Source: Terriglobia bacterium | GTDB taxonomy: Bacteria > Acidobacteriota > Terriglobia > Terriglobales > Acidobacteriaceae | Direction of reading: 5' to 3' | NCBI GenBank assembly: GCA_020073385.1 | Contig: JAIQFH010000016.1 | Coordinates: 56,672-120,671, forward strand | Length of the DNA stretch: 64,000 nt | Shown: one piece after another, positions 1 through 8,518 of the stretch | Layout: every line of letters begins with the position of its first letter | How positions within the stretch are numbered: the stretch's first letter is position 1 | Notes under the pieces: model-generated | Database searches by the model: none | Told to the model about the DNA's origin: nothing | Seen by the model: only the letters and a program-made list of their open reading frames with translations | Program-made: the position numbers and the translations under genes

Positions 1-590
1 TGAACCTTGCCTTTATGGGGATGGGTGAACCTTTCCTGAACTACGACAATTTCATGAAGGCGGTACGACTACTTGTCGAAGAAGTCGGCATTGCAGAGTC
101 GCGCATGACGGTATCGACGGCAGGCATTGTTCCGCGGATCCACGACTTCGGTCTGGAGGTGATTCGCCCGAAACTGGCCATTTCGTTGAATGCGTCGAAC
201 GACGAGACCCGCACCCGGCTGATGCCAATCAACCGAAAGTGGAGCTTGGACAGCTTAATCGCGGCGGCGCGCGATTTTCCGCTACGCAATCGTGAACGGA
301 TCACGTTCGAGTACGTGCTTCTCAATGGTGTGAACGATGACACCACCAATGCGGAGGAGGTTGTAGCCTTGTTACGCGGGCTTAGGAGCAAAGTGAACCT
401 GATCGCCCTGAACCCCGGCCCTGGGATCGACTTCTCTATTCCCGCAGCCGACCGGGTATCGGCTTTTCAGAATGTCTTGATTAAGTCCGGAATCCCGACG
501 TTCGTGCGGCGACCTCGAGGCCGAGACATCTTCGCTGCCTGCGGGCAACTTAAGCGTACGGTTGAGATTGCCACATCGCCGATACCGTAG
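1..590 (+). CDS. rlmN: 23S rRNA (adenine-C2)-methyltransferase RlmN, 3' part
   Basis: This is the C-terminal part of the radical SAM methyltransferase that methylates C2 of A2503 in 23S rRNA (and A37 of some tRNAs). The frame is open from the first base and reads NLAFMGMGEP, the family's FMGMGEP motif, followed by MTVSTAGIVP, LAISLNA, FEYVLLNGVND and LIALNPGPG. The conserved C-terminal cysteine is seen in IFAACGQL. The CxxxCxxC iron-sulfur motif and the start lie outside the window. The last 41 bases overlap the 3' end of the convergent histidine kinase gene. Identity is secure from motifs. Confidence 0.95.
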   Translation, partial: NLAFMGMGEPFLNYDNFMKAVRLLVEEVGIAESRMTVSTAGIVPRIHDFGLEVIRPKLAISLNASNDETRTRLMPINRKWSLDSLIAAARDFPLRNRERITFEYVLLNGVNDDTTNAEEVVALLRGLRSKVNLIALNPGPGIDFSIPAADRVSAFQNVLIKSGIPTFVRRPRGRDIFAACGQLKRTVEIATSPIP

Positions 591-2304
591 CTTCCTTCGC
601 GTTTGCCGCAGCCACAGCCGGCAACTCCATGCATAGCAATAGCGAACCGTCTTCCCGGCGTTCGCGGAAGACGCGGCCGCGGTGTTCCTGCAGAATTCCC
701 TGGCACGCGCTTAGCCCCAAGGCATCTTCCGGATCCAGGGGCGAGCAGACGGGCAGTTGCTCAGTACCAACGGTGGGCAGAGCCTGGCTGATAATTTGCA
801 GCATGCAGGTGCCGCTATTGTGCTCCGTGCTGACCGTTAGGACGTTGCCGCCGAGTTCGCTCGATACGTGCAGACAGGTGCCGATGAGTTGAAGGCAGAC
901 CTGAAGCAGCTGATTCGAATCTCCCAAAACTTTAGGAAGGGCAACGTCGAAACGGGTTTGAATATCAAAATCCAGCGCCTTCCAGTGAGGCTCAGTAAGC
1001 TTGACTGCGGTCCTTGCAAGAGTATTGAGGTCGAGAGGCGTTTTCGGAGCAGGCGCTTGGCGGGCAAAACTGATGAGGCTGGCGACCAACGACTTGGTTC
1101 GCCGAACATACTGCCCAATCTTGGCCGCCATCGGTTTTTGCTCGGCCGTCAGGGGCGTGTTGAGGAGAAGATCGGAGTACCCCAGCATCGCAGTGATTGG
1201 GTTGTTGAGTTCGTGAGCCGCTCCTCCGACAAGCTGTCCAACTGACGCCAGCTTCTCGGTATGCAAGATCTGTGCCTGCAGGCGCTTTAAATGCTCGATT
1301 GCCTCGCACGAGTGATCGAGAAGGCGCACCAGTTCGCGGTCAAGAATTCTCTGCCGCACCAGAATGATCATCCCCATCGAGAACGCCGCGAGGAGCGTTA
1401 AAGAGACGCGGAACAGTCGGACTCTCGAAGGAACCTGACCGTCGAACATTGCCCAAACTGCGAATAACGGCAACGAGAATACGGCGATCATGCTGCAACG
1501 AGCAACCCAGAGGCCGTACGCAGAAGATCCTGCACACGCATCGGACTCGAGTTTCTCAGCCTTGGTTCTGAGAGCGATCCAGGTCAAAGAGGCCATGGCC
1601 GCGAACAGAGGAATATCGAAAAAACTGCCGGTATAGTAAGTTTTCCGCGCGATTGCCCAATTGCACAGGGTGGAAGCCCCCGAATAGCAGAAACTCATGC
1701 CGAACAGCCAAGCGTATATCCTTTTCCACTCGCCCTTGCTCGCACTCCAGGAGCCTAGCAACCCCGTCAGCAGCACCAGTTTTTCGGCAACGTAGACATC
1801 GTTGAGGTGACGATTATAGGCCGGTACATCGGGAACGACGTACTGCCACGGCATCACAAGCAAAACGTAAAGATAGAACCACCACACCAACAGCAGAGCA
1901 AAATCCAGACGCCCCACGCGAGCAGAGTACTCATCGCGCGAAAACTGAGGGCGGATGCCGAGAGCCGCCATGAGCGGAACCATATGCAGGAAGAGCACGA
2001 CGTCCCAGGCGCAAAGATCGGGAACATCCCGGCGTAGAAACACCTCGTAGTACGTCCAGAACATCTGATACGCCAGCCAGAACGTCACCCCCAGAGCAAT
2101 GAGGGACCAGAACAGGCGCACGCGTCCGCGAGAGCGTAACGCGAGGGGCACAAACGCCACCGCACCCGACAGCAAAAGCAGCGACTGGACGATATCGCTG
2201 AAAGCGGTCAACCCAAAAGATCGTGGCAGAAACGAAGCGGCCAGAATCGCGGCCGCCATCAAGGCTGCCACCGCCGCCAACCACAATGTGGAACTCTTGC
2301 TCAC
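550..2304 (-). CDS. membrane sensor histidine kinase with degenerate ATP-binding domain
   Basis: The product (584 aa) has a hydrophobic N-terminal half with several membrane helices (about residues 5-300) and a HisKA dimerisation helix with H-box AAHELNNP (His about 364). The catalytic domain that should follow is degraded. The N-box region reads QLLQVCLQLIGTCLH without the usual paired Asn, and no DxGxGI (G1) motif is present, although a G2-like LGLSACQGILQEH remains near residue 530. It may be phosphorylated by a partner, act only as a phosphatase, or be inactive. I chose the GTG start at 2304 because GGGAGAG lies three bases upstream; the frame is open to 2628 but that would run into the divergent gene. 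The 3' end overlaps rlmN by 41 bases. Confidence 0.75.
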   Translation of the reverse strand: MSKSSTLWLAAVAALMAAAILAASFLPRSFGLTAFSDIVQSLLLLSGAVAFVPLALRSRGRVRLFWSLIALGVTFWLAYQMFWTYYEVFLRRDVPDLCAWDVVLFLHMVPLMAALGIRPQFSRDEYSARVGRLDFALLLVWWFYLYVLLVMPWQYVVPDVPAYNRHLNDVYVAEKLVLLTGLLGSWSASKGEWKRIYAWLFGMSFCYSGASTLCNWAIARKTYYTGSFFDIPLFAAMASLTWIALRTKAEKLESDACAGSSAYGLWVARCSMIAVFSLPLFAVWAMFDGQVPSRVRLFRVSLTLLAAFSMGMIILVRQRILDRELVRLLDHSCEAIEHLKRLQAQILHTEKLASVGQLVGGAAHELNNPITAMLGYSDLLLNTPLTAEQKPMAAKIGQYVRRTKSLVASLISFARQAPAPKTPLDLNTLARTAVKLTEPHWKALDFDIQTRFDVALPKVLGDSNQLLQVCLQLIGTCLHVSSELGGNVLTVSTEHNSGTCMLQIISQALPTVGTEQLPVCSPLDPEDALGLSACQGILQEHRGRVFRERREDGSLLLCMELPAVAAANAKEATVSAMWQSQPYA

Positions 2305-2351
2305 AAACTCTCCCGCCGCAGCTATTCTAGATGGGAAGATCGGCGTACCTC

Positions 2352-2367
2352 GGTTACTGTAGTAACC
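2352..2367. promoter_or_regulatory. 16-bp palindrome, possible operator
   Basis: GGTTACTGTAGTAACC is a perfect 6-4-6 inverted repeat in the intergenic region between two divergent histidine kinase genes, about 50 bases upstream of the minus-strand start at 2304. Its position and symmetry fit a repressor or activator site. No known regulator family is assigned. Confidence 0.4.
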
Positions 2368-2430
2368 TAGTGGGCGCAGATCAGACGTTGCTGTTGCCTC
2401 TTCCATCAACCGCGTCAACTTGCCAGTATC

Positions 2431-2459
2431 CTTCTTTATCAATAATATGCAGCTATAAT
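2431..2459 (+). promoter_or_regulatory. possible promoter of the NarL-type kinase/regulator operon
   Basis: A consensus -10 TATAAT lies at 2454-2459, about 60 bases before the start at 2520. The matching -35 position (CTTCTT at 2431-2436, 17-bp spacer) is weak, so activation by a protein is plausible. Confidence 0.35.
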
Positions 2460-2519
2460 CGCGCCAGGGGACGTGAACATTTGCATTACCGCATTGACCG
2501 CTATCGCCAATCCTGGAGA

Positions 2520-4307
2520 ATGAGAATTCCTCAGGATCCGAGTGAGACGCGCCGCATCGAACGGTGGCTGGCGACCGCCCGCGTGTTTCTGGCGGTGTCA
2601 ACCCTGGTCGCGATTCGAATGGACCCAACAGAGTTGTTGGGACACTCCTGGGCAGCCTATGGCCTGTTCGTCTTCTACATGGCGAATGGGATCCTCATCA
2701 TGATGCTGCTGCGACGGAGGGAGCAGTCGACCGCGGCTTTTCGAGTCTTGGTACATGCGGGCGATATCGCATGGCCGGCGCTGATTTCGATTTTTGCCGA
2801 GGGGCCAAGGACTCCATTTTTTCTCTTTTTCTTCTTTGCCCTCGCCGCCGCCGCGTACCGCTGGGGCTTGTGGGAAACTCTGGGTACGGCGGCGGCCGAA
2901 GTCGCCTTGTTATGGTTCGAAAGCCTGGTGATCGTTCACATATGGCTGGGGGCCGGAGGCTCGCAGAGATTGCGCGCGCTGACAGGGTTGAATGTCAGTA
3001 TCAGGGATTTGGGGGATCCGCAGCGGCTTTTCATGCTCTCGATTTACCTGCTCGTGATGGGATTGCTCCTGGGGTACCTGGCGGAGCAGCAAAAGCACCT
3101 CCGGGCCGAGAAAGCGTTGGTCACCGGCATACTATCCCGCGTGCGTGTAGAGGCGGGACTGACCGGCACCATCGAGCAGATCTTCAACGAGATCATGTCG
3201 ATGTATGGTGCTTCCCGGGTGATGATTACTTCCCAGGAAACCCACAGCCACCGAGTGTTTGCTGGCGAAATGAACAAGCCCACCGGAGATGCGCGCCCGG
3301 AGTTTCGCTGGCTCGAGTCGGGGATGCGCGATGCCAAGGCCTACCTCGAGAATTTCGCTGGGGAAGTGTGCTACGCATCGGCTGATCGAAGTGGCTGGAC
3401 GACCCTGGCGCTGGATGATTCGGGTCACCAGGTGCCATTGAGCAACTTGGCTCCGCTCGCGCAGTTGCGACAAGCGCAACCGTTCGATTCTCTGGTCACG
3501 GTGGCTTTCTTGTTCGGTGGTGATTGGAGAGGCCGCGTATTCCTGTTTAATCCATCGTGGCGTGGCGAGAGACAAGAGGAACTCCGTTTTCTGCAGGACC
3601 TGGTTCGTCAAGTAGGCCCGGCAGTTTACAACGTTTACCTTCTGCATCGATTGCGGCGCCGGGCCTCAGCGGCCGAACGCGCACGCTTTGCGCGTGAACT
3701 CCACGATGGCGCGGTGCAGTCACTGATTGCTGTCGAAATGCAGGTAGACGTTTTGCGACGGCAGGCTGAGGCGAATCAACCAATCGGTGGAGAATTGGAG
3801 AGAATCCAGAGTCTTCTGCGGGAAGAGGTCCTCAAGTTGCGGGAGTTGATGCAACAGATGAAGGCCATCGACGTTGACTCACAGCGCCTGCTCGGCGTCT
3901 TGAAAGACACAGTTGAGCGCTTTCAGCGGGAGACCGGTATCACCGCCCGATTTGTCACCGATCTCGACGAACTCGATATGCCGCAACGCGTATGTCGCGA
4001 AATTCTCCGCATTGTGCAAGAAGGCCTGGTCAACGTACGGAAGCACAGCGGGGCTCGCCATGCGCTCGTGCGTTTGGCATCCGTGGGCGACAAGTGGAGC
4101 CTGACCTTGGAGGACGACGGGAAGGGACTCTCGTTCTCTGGTCGTTACAATACGGAACAAATGGAAGAAGCTGGAAAGGGACCGATGATCATTCGGGAAC
4201 GGGTGAGTTTGATTGCCGGGGAACTCACGGTAGAATCAAATCCCGGACAAGGAACGCGCCTGGAGATTATGGTGCCGAGGAACGGGGACTTGCCGCATGC
4301 ATTTTAG
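2520..4307 (+). CDS. NarL-type sensor histidine kinase (HisKA_3) with GAF-like region
   Basis: A 595-aa membrane sensor kinase of the DesK/NarX type. Hydrophobic segments fill roughly residues 20-190; a GAF-like sensory region (about 200-370) follows; the HisKA_3 H-box RFARELHDGAVQSL places the phosphorylated His at about 395; the HATPase has an intact N-box (IVQEGLVNVRKHSGA) and G1 motif (EDDGKGL). The start at ATG 2520 follows GGAGA immediately, closer than ideal; the frame is open further upstream. It overlaps the next gene, a LuxR-type response regulator, by 11 bases, so the pair is co-translated and almost certainly cognate. The signal sensed is unknown. Confidence 0.88.
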   Translation: MRIPQDPSETRRIERWLATARVFLAVSTLVAIRMDPTELLGHSWAAYGLFVFYMANGILIMMLLRRREQSTAAFRVLVHAGDIAWPALISIFAEGPRTPFFLFFFFALAAAAYRWGLWETLGTAAAEVALLWFESLVIVHIWLGAGGSQRLRALTGLNVSIRDLGDPQRLFMLSIYLLVMGLLLGYLAEQQKHLRAEKALVTGILSRVRVEAGLTGTIEQIFNEIMSMYGASRVMITSQETHSHRVFAGEMNKPTGDARPEFRWLESGMRDAKAYLENFAGEVCYASADRSGWTTLALDDSGHQVPLSNLAPLAQLRQAQPFDSLVTVAFLFGGDWRGRVFLFNPSWRGERQEELRFLQDLVRQVGPAVYNVYLLHRLRRRASAAERARFARELHDGAVQSLIAVEMQVDVLRRQAEANQPIGGELERIQSLLREEVLKLRELMQQMKAIDVDSQRLLGVLKDTVERFQRETGITARFVTDLDELDMPQRVCREILRIVQEGLVNVRKHSGARHALVRLASVGDKWSLTLEDDGKGLSFSGRYNTEQMEEAGKGPMIIRERVSLIAGELTVESNPGQGTRLEIMVPRNGDLPHAF

Positions 4308-4986
4308 AAAGCCACAACAAGTTCGGCTGGTAATCGCCGACGATCACCCGATCTTCCGCGATGGCCTGCGGCGGTTGCTCGAAGCGGAATCAGATCTCAA
4401 AGTTTTAGGGGAAGCATCGGACGGTGCCGAAGCTGTGAAATTGGCCCGCCAATTGAAACCCGATATTCTTCTGCTCGATTTGGCGATGCCCAAGCACCCC
4501 GGCTTGGAAGCATTGCGCGAGTTGAGTATGCCGGCTAACGCCACTCCGGTCAGGGTAATCCTGCTGACGGCAGCCGCAGAAAAGAGTCAGATTGTCGAGG
4601 CTCTCCAACTGGGAGCCAGAGGAGTCGTTCTCAAGGATTCAGCGACCCAGCTTTTACTCAAAGCTATACAGACGGTGATGGCCGGAGAGTATTGGGTGGG
4701 CCGGGAGAGCGTTTCGAACTTGGTGCAGTATCTGCGGACGCTCATGCAGTCGACCCACGACGAAGCGCGACAGAAGAAGTTCGGTCTTACTCCCCGTGAA
4801 CTGGAAATCGTTTCGGCGGTCGTGGCCGGCTATTCCAACAAGGAAATCGCCGAATACTTCAAGATCAGTGAAGATACCGTGAAACACCATCTCAGCAACA
4901 TCTTCGACAAGTTAGGTGTCTCCACGCGTTTGGAACTCGCCCTGTTTGCCGTAAATCAGGCGCTTCCGCTGAAGCCGATTACGTGA
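4297..4986 (+). CDS. NarL/FixJ-family response regulator
   Basis: A 229-aa two-component regulator. The receiver domain (about 10-125) carries the acidic pair in IADDHP and the phospho-acceptor Asp61 in ILLLDLAMP. The C-terminal LuxR-type helix-turn-helix (about 160-222) reads LTPRELEIV, NKEIAEYFKISEDTVKHHL and IFDKLGV. The start overlaps the kinase gene by 11 bases, indicating translational coupling with its partner. The stop codon lies inside an inverted repeat (4983-4996) that precedes the pilin promoter, so this regulator is a plausible but unproven controller of the pilin gene. Confidence 0.93.
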   Translation: MHFRKPQQVRLVIADDHPIFRDGLRRLLEAESDLKVLGEASDGAEAVKLARQLKPDILLLDLAMPKHPGLEALRELSMPANATPVRVILLTAAAEKSQIVEALQLGARGVVLKDSATQLLLKAIQTVMAGEYWVGRESVSNLVQYLRTLMQSTHDEARQKKFGLTPRELEIVSAVVAGYSNKEIAEYFKISEDTVKHHLSNIFDKLGVSTRLELALFAVNQALPLKPIT

Positions 4987-5019
4987 CGGAAGTCACCTGC
5001 GAGTGGCACTTACGTGCCA
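4983..5019. promoter_or_regulatory. two stacked inverted repeats upstream of the pilin promoter
   Basis: GTGACGGAAGTCAC (4983-4996) and TGGCACTTACGTGCCA (5004-5019) are perfect inverted repeats with 4-base centres. They abut the -35 box at 5020, the position expected for an activator or repressor pair. They could also form RNA hairpins ending the upstream operon, but no T-run follows. Confidence 0.45.
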
Positions 5020-5048
5020 TTGGCTCAGCGGTTTCCGGCGACTATAGT
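5020..5048 (+). promoter_or_regulatory. sigma70-type promoter of the pilin gene
   Basis: TTGGCT (5020-5025) and TATAGT (5043-5048) are separated by exactly 17 bases. Transcription would begin near 5055 and leave a leader of about 75 bases that includes a small stem-loop (CCCAAG 5090-5095 with CTTGGG 5107-5112). Confidence 0.6.
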
Positions 5049-5130
5049 TCTCCCTTAAGGACCAGTTTATAAATGCGAGTGCAGTTGCACCCAAGTTTTT
5101 ATGAATCTTGGGAATTATAAGGGGAGCCCC

Positions 5131-5295
5131 GTGGCAAAACTTCTACAGCAGCTGTGGAATGATGAGCAGGGTCAGGACATCGCGGAGTACGCAGTTATGT
5201 TGGCTGTGATTCTGGTCATCGTTGTAGGCACGATTCGACTCATCGGATCGAATGCCAATAACGTGTTCTCCCAGGTCGGCAGCGCCATCCAGTAA
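5131..5295 (+). CDS. Flp/Fap-type (type IVb) pilin
   Basis: A very short protein (54 aa) with the type IVb pilin pattern: a charged N-terminal leader, then GQDIAEYAVMLAVILVIVVG, in which a glycine precedes the hydrophobic helix containing the invariant Glu-Tyr pair. Prepilin peptidase would cleave after a Gly and the mature helix would assemble into a Flp filament. I chose GTG at 5131 because GGGGAG lies four bases upstream; an ATG at 5101 in the same frame has no ribosome-binding site. No Tad/Cpa export genes lie nearby, so this is an orphan pilin depending on machinery encoded elsewhere. Confidence 0.85.
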   Translation: MAKLLQQLWNDEQGQDIAEYAVMLAVILVIVVGTIRLIGSNANNVFSQVGSAIQ

Positions 5296-5390
5296 CGCCT
5301 GCCGCATTACTTCAGCAGAACTCTAGCGGCACCTGCAAACAATTCCTCTAGATACCTTCTCGTCCAGTCGAATTCCTAATTCGCCCAAGC

Positions 5391-7157
5391 TTATTTCGGG
5401 GTGGTTTCCGCTGCTGGCGTAGTCGTTGTGAGCGCCATCTTCTCCGTCCCTCCAGTTGTCACCCGAGTGAGGTAAAGGAAGAACGGCGTGATCTCAAATT
5501 CCATTTTCTCGCGCGCCGAAGTCAGTGGCACGGCCTTGGACTTGGAGAGTTCGACTTGATCAGTCCAGGGATCGACCTTGATCCGTCCGCCCAGCGGCAA
5601 TGCAGCGATCTGATCCAAACGCTTCTCATCGAGTGCGGGAGCTGAGGCTAGCAACGTCGACATGCGCATGCTCTTACCGCCAGCAAGGCTGTTCCCGAGA
5701 TGCGGCCGAATCAGCTTCGGCAGATCGGGAGCGTGCTGCTCAAGCGCCTTCAGGAACAATCCCGCAGTCCCAAGCTTGTCCTTGTAAGGCGAGTTCTTGA
5801 GCAGTTCCAGCGCCTTGGTGTCAGCGGCCTCTTCGTCAGCTGTGGTTCGTTTGAAATCGAGACGCTGAAACGACTCTTCATCCGGGAAGAAGAGCTTGTC
5901 ATTGAATGCCAGTTTGGTGTCGAAATGATGGCCGAGCACGATGTGACTGAGTTCGTGCGCCATGACCATGGCCAATGACGCCTCATCCGGCAAAACGTCC
6001 AGAAGTCCACGGCTTATTACGATCGTGTGGCCAATGGTGAAGGACTCCAGTGGGGATGTGAGGAGGATGCGGCAATGGTAGTCGCTCTGCAGGTCGATAT
6101 TGTTAGTCACCAGCAGATTGTTCACAACCGTCGCCAGAATCTTGTCGACCTCGCCCGGAGGAGCGAGCAGTCCTATTTTCTGCAGGCGCTCCACTGCATT
6201 ATCTTCTGCCTGCTTCTCCCACATACGCTGGGCCACGACCGGACTCGGATCGGCGGCGGCATCGCTTTGATCTCTGACTGACTGGGGAGCGTCGACCAGA
6301 ATCTGGGTGAACTCTTCGTTCTTGCTGAGCCCCTTCAAGTCATATCCCCAAAGCCGAGTCTGAGCCTTAAAGTGAAGGGTTTTCGACAGTCCGGTCTTCA
6401 GGTTCGACTCTTCCGTGTAGACATATGCCGGAAGCCATGTCCCGGGGCGCATGTTCAGACGCCAACTCTCGAAATGGAAAAAGAAATTGATTTTTGGTGC
6501 GGGATAGTAAGTTCCGTTGAAACGAACAATGTTGTAGTCCTGATCTTCGACCCAGATTCTGCCCAGGAAGCGTGCTGTTTTTTCACCTTCGCGGGGCTGA
6601 ACATCGATCACCAGGCACCGCACTTCACCCAGAAATTCACGCCGAACAAAGTTGAACTTGTAATAGCGCTTCTGGAAGTCGCTATCAAGCACTACCATCT
6701 GGGCGAATCCCATGGGCAAATAATGCAGGGAATAGACGCCGGTCAGCTTGCTCACCATGCGGTGTCCGAAACCCGGCTGTCCCACAAAAGAGACGTCCTC
6801 AAGCCCATCGCTCATGTCCAGTCGACCGAGAAAATACTGGTCCTTGACCGGAGACGCGTTGCCGTTGGGATCGTTCTTCAAGTCTTGAAGATAGGTTTCG
6901 ACCATGGGATGCATGTGTCGCATCTGTGCCATGAAATAGTGCTCGCGCTGTACGACTCGATCGATAACGTCGTTGAGCGAGAGCGCGGCAGAAGGCATTC
7001 CTTCCGTTGGGGCGGGCGCCGCGGAGGGCGGTGGCATCGGTGTCGTCTTGTTATCCAATGCCGATGGCTGGGGTGAAGAAGCAGAGTCCTGCCCCGCCGC
7101 GAACAGACAAGCCAGGAAAATAACCACCAATGCCGAGCCCGAACGAACCATGTGCAT
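5391..7157 (-). CDS. M48-family zinc metalloprotease, secreted
   Basis: A 588-aa protein with a signal peptide (MHMVRSGSALVVIFLAC...) and an M48 peptidase core near residues 340-470. The zinc-binding HExxH is HELSH at about 401-405, and the third ligand Glu is likely in DEEAADTKALELL about 35 residues later. The region before it (about 60-300) resembles an outer-membrane lipoprotein carrier-like fold and may handle a substrate. The start ATG 7157 has AGAAGG five bases upstream; a GTG at 7181 overlaps the TonB gene stop (GTGA) and is the alternative. It is transcribed with the TonB-like gene upstream. The role is probably envelope protein quality control. Confidence 0.85.
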   Translation of the reverse strand: MHMVRSGSALVVIFLACLFAAGQDSASSPQPSALDNKTTPMPPPSAAPAPTEGMPSAALSLNDVIDRVVQREHYFMAQMRHMHPMVETYLQDLKNDPNGNASPVKDQYFLGRLDMSDGLEDVSFVGQPGFGHRMVSKLTGVYSLHYLPMGFAQMVVLDSDFQKRYYKFNFVRREFLGEVRCLVIDVQPREGEKTARFLGRIWVEDQDYNIVRFNGTYYPAPKINFFFHFESWRLNMRPGTWLPAYVYTEESNLKTGLSKTLHFKAQTRLWGYDLKGLSKNEEFTQILVDAPQSVRDQSDAAADPSPVVAQRMWEKQAEDNAVERLQKIGLLAPPGEVDKILATVVNNLLVTNNIDLQSDYHCRILLTSPLESFTIGHTIVISRGLLDVLPDEASLAMVMAHELSHIVLGHHFDTKLAFNDKLFFPDEESFQRLDFKRTTADEEAADTKALELLKNSPYKDKLGTAGLFLKALEQHAPDLPKLIRPHLGNSLAGGKSMRMSTLLASAPALDEKRLDQIAALPLGGRIKVDPWTDQVELSKSKAVPLTSAREKMEFEITPFFLYLTRVTTGGTEKMALTTTTPAAETTPK

Positions 7158-7177
7158 AAGAACCTTCTGGGAGTCGA

Positions 7178-8239
7178 TCACGCTAGTTGAAAAATGATAT
7201 GGACGACCGCTGTCGAGTCCGAGGGCTCGCCGTCCTTCAATGCGGGCTTGAAGCGAATCTGTTCAGCAGCACGAACCGCGGAGTCATCCAAACCATGCCC
7301 CAGACCGCGAACGATTCTAACTACCCGCAGCTTTCCGCTTGCTTCGAAAACCACTTCGAGAAGCACCTCGCCCTCGATGCGCTTAGCTCGCGCTTCATCC
7401 GTGTAGATGGGTGTCGGCTTGGAAAGGATTTCCGCCGGCACAACTTTTGCCGGTGCCGGTTGTGCCGCTCGCGACTGAACGGTGGGTGGAGCGGGAACAT
7501 CTGCGCTGCCAAACCCCGCCTGTTTTACCGTTCCAGCAGACGAAGTGCGGGCATTTCCAGTGGCTACGCCGTTGCCAAATCCGGTGCTGGCGACGACTCC
7601 GCGAGCGCCGGTTGCCCCTCCGGTTCCATTTCCATAGCCTGGCCCGCTGGGCATATCAAATCCGCCTGCCTGCGCAATATTCACGGCTTGCGTTTGAGTA
7701 GTGCGGGCCGGTACTCCGTTCGGATCACCGAACCCACCAGTCTGCACGTGCTGTGGCGCGCGCTCAATCGTCTGCGGCGCCGAGCTTCCCGTCGAAAACA
7801 CGTTCGTTTTGATCGTCCGCGGGATTACAGGCGCGCTGGTGACTGGCACTGGGGCAAGTTTCTTGGCGTCGATTTTGACTTCTGGAGCCGGCGCATCTTC
7901 CACCTTCGGCTTGGGCTGCGGCGCAGGAGCGGGCAAACGCAGCGCCGACGGTGGAGGGTCAATCGGATCGAGTTTTGCCAGCACTGGCCTCGGAAGCTGA
8001 CGCTGAGGCGCGTGATTTACCGGAACCGGCGTCGGAACCAGTTCGATCGCGTGATAGTCCTTCTTCGGTGGTTCCAGAATCTCGGGATGCAAAACCGGGA
8101 TCCAGACCAGGATTCCAATGATGACCACCTGTGCCCCATAGCTGAGGAAGAACTCAGACCACGGTGCTCGCCACTTGGGCAACGAAGAAAACAAGATGGA
8201 CTCTTGCGACGACGGACTCATAGTCACACTAATGCTCAA
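7178..8239 (-). CDS. TonB-like energy transducer
   Basis: A 353-aa protein with one N-terminal membrane anchor (about residues 28-50), a long Pro/Ala/Gly-rich periplasmic linker (60-265) and a TonB C-terminal domain (about 270-353) with the family pattern PTPIYTDEARAKRIEGEV, then IRFKPA. Such proteins pass proton-motive force to outer-membrane receptors. The linker carries recurring GGFG/GFG motifs. The TTG start at 8239 has AGGG eight bases upstream; ATG 8221 is the alternative but lacks a ribosome-binding site. The gene overlaps the M48 protease gene start region. No ExbBD or receptor gene is nearby. Confidence 0.85.
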   Translation of the reverse strand: MSISVTMSPSSQESILFSSLPKWRAPWSEFFLSYGAQVVIIGILVWIPVLHPEILEPPKKDYHAIELVPTPVPVNHAPQRQLPRPVLAKLDPIDPPPSALRLPAPAPQPKPKVEDAPAPEVKIDAKKLAPVPVTSAPVIPRTIKTNVFSTGSSAPQTIERAPQHVQTGGFGDPNGVPARTTQTQAVNIAQAGGFDMPSGPGYGNGTGGATGARGVVASTGFGNGVATGNARTSSAGTVKQAGFGSADVPAPPTVQSRAAQPAPAKVVPAEILSKPTPIYTDEARAKRIEGEVLLEVVFEASGKLRVVRIVRGLGHGLDDSAVRAAEQIRFKPALKDGEPSDSTAVVHIIFQLA

Positions 8240-8518
8240 GTTCTAAACCCTGAGGACACTGCAAAAGTTTTTCCCCTGCCTCAAAAGAGGAAACCTGGGT
8301 TGGCAGGGATACCAAAACGAAAGTGTACTCTTCCAACCTACAGTATGCACGGGAGAGGCCATTTTGAGCCGCTTTTGGATGCCAGTAAATAGTTCAAATT
8401 AAAGTAGTTGTAGCGTCATCGCTCACCTGAGGAAAGTTCGCTGGGTGCTGCCATGCAAAAATCTACACTACTCGCGGGATAGATTTTCCGAGGCAGCCCG
8501 ACTAGAATTCACCTCTTT

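Noticed and set aside
5004..5019. Sigma54-like -24/-12 promoter (TGGCAC...TGCC) before the pilin gene
   Set aside because: The GG-GC spacing is one base too short and the sequence is better explained as a perfect inverted repeat beside a good sigma70 promoter.
7187..8392. Long open frame (about 400 codons) on the plus strand
   Set aside because: It is antisense to the TonB-like gene, and its Arg-rich composition follows from the Pro/Gly/Ala codons of that gene.
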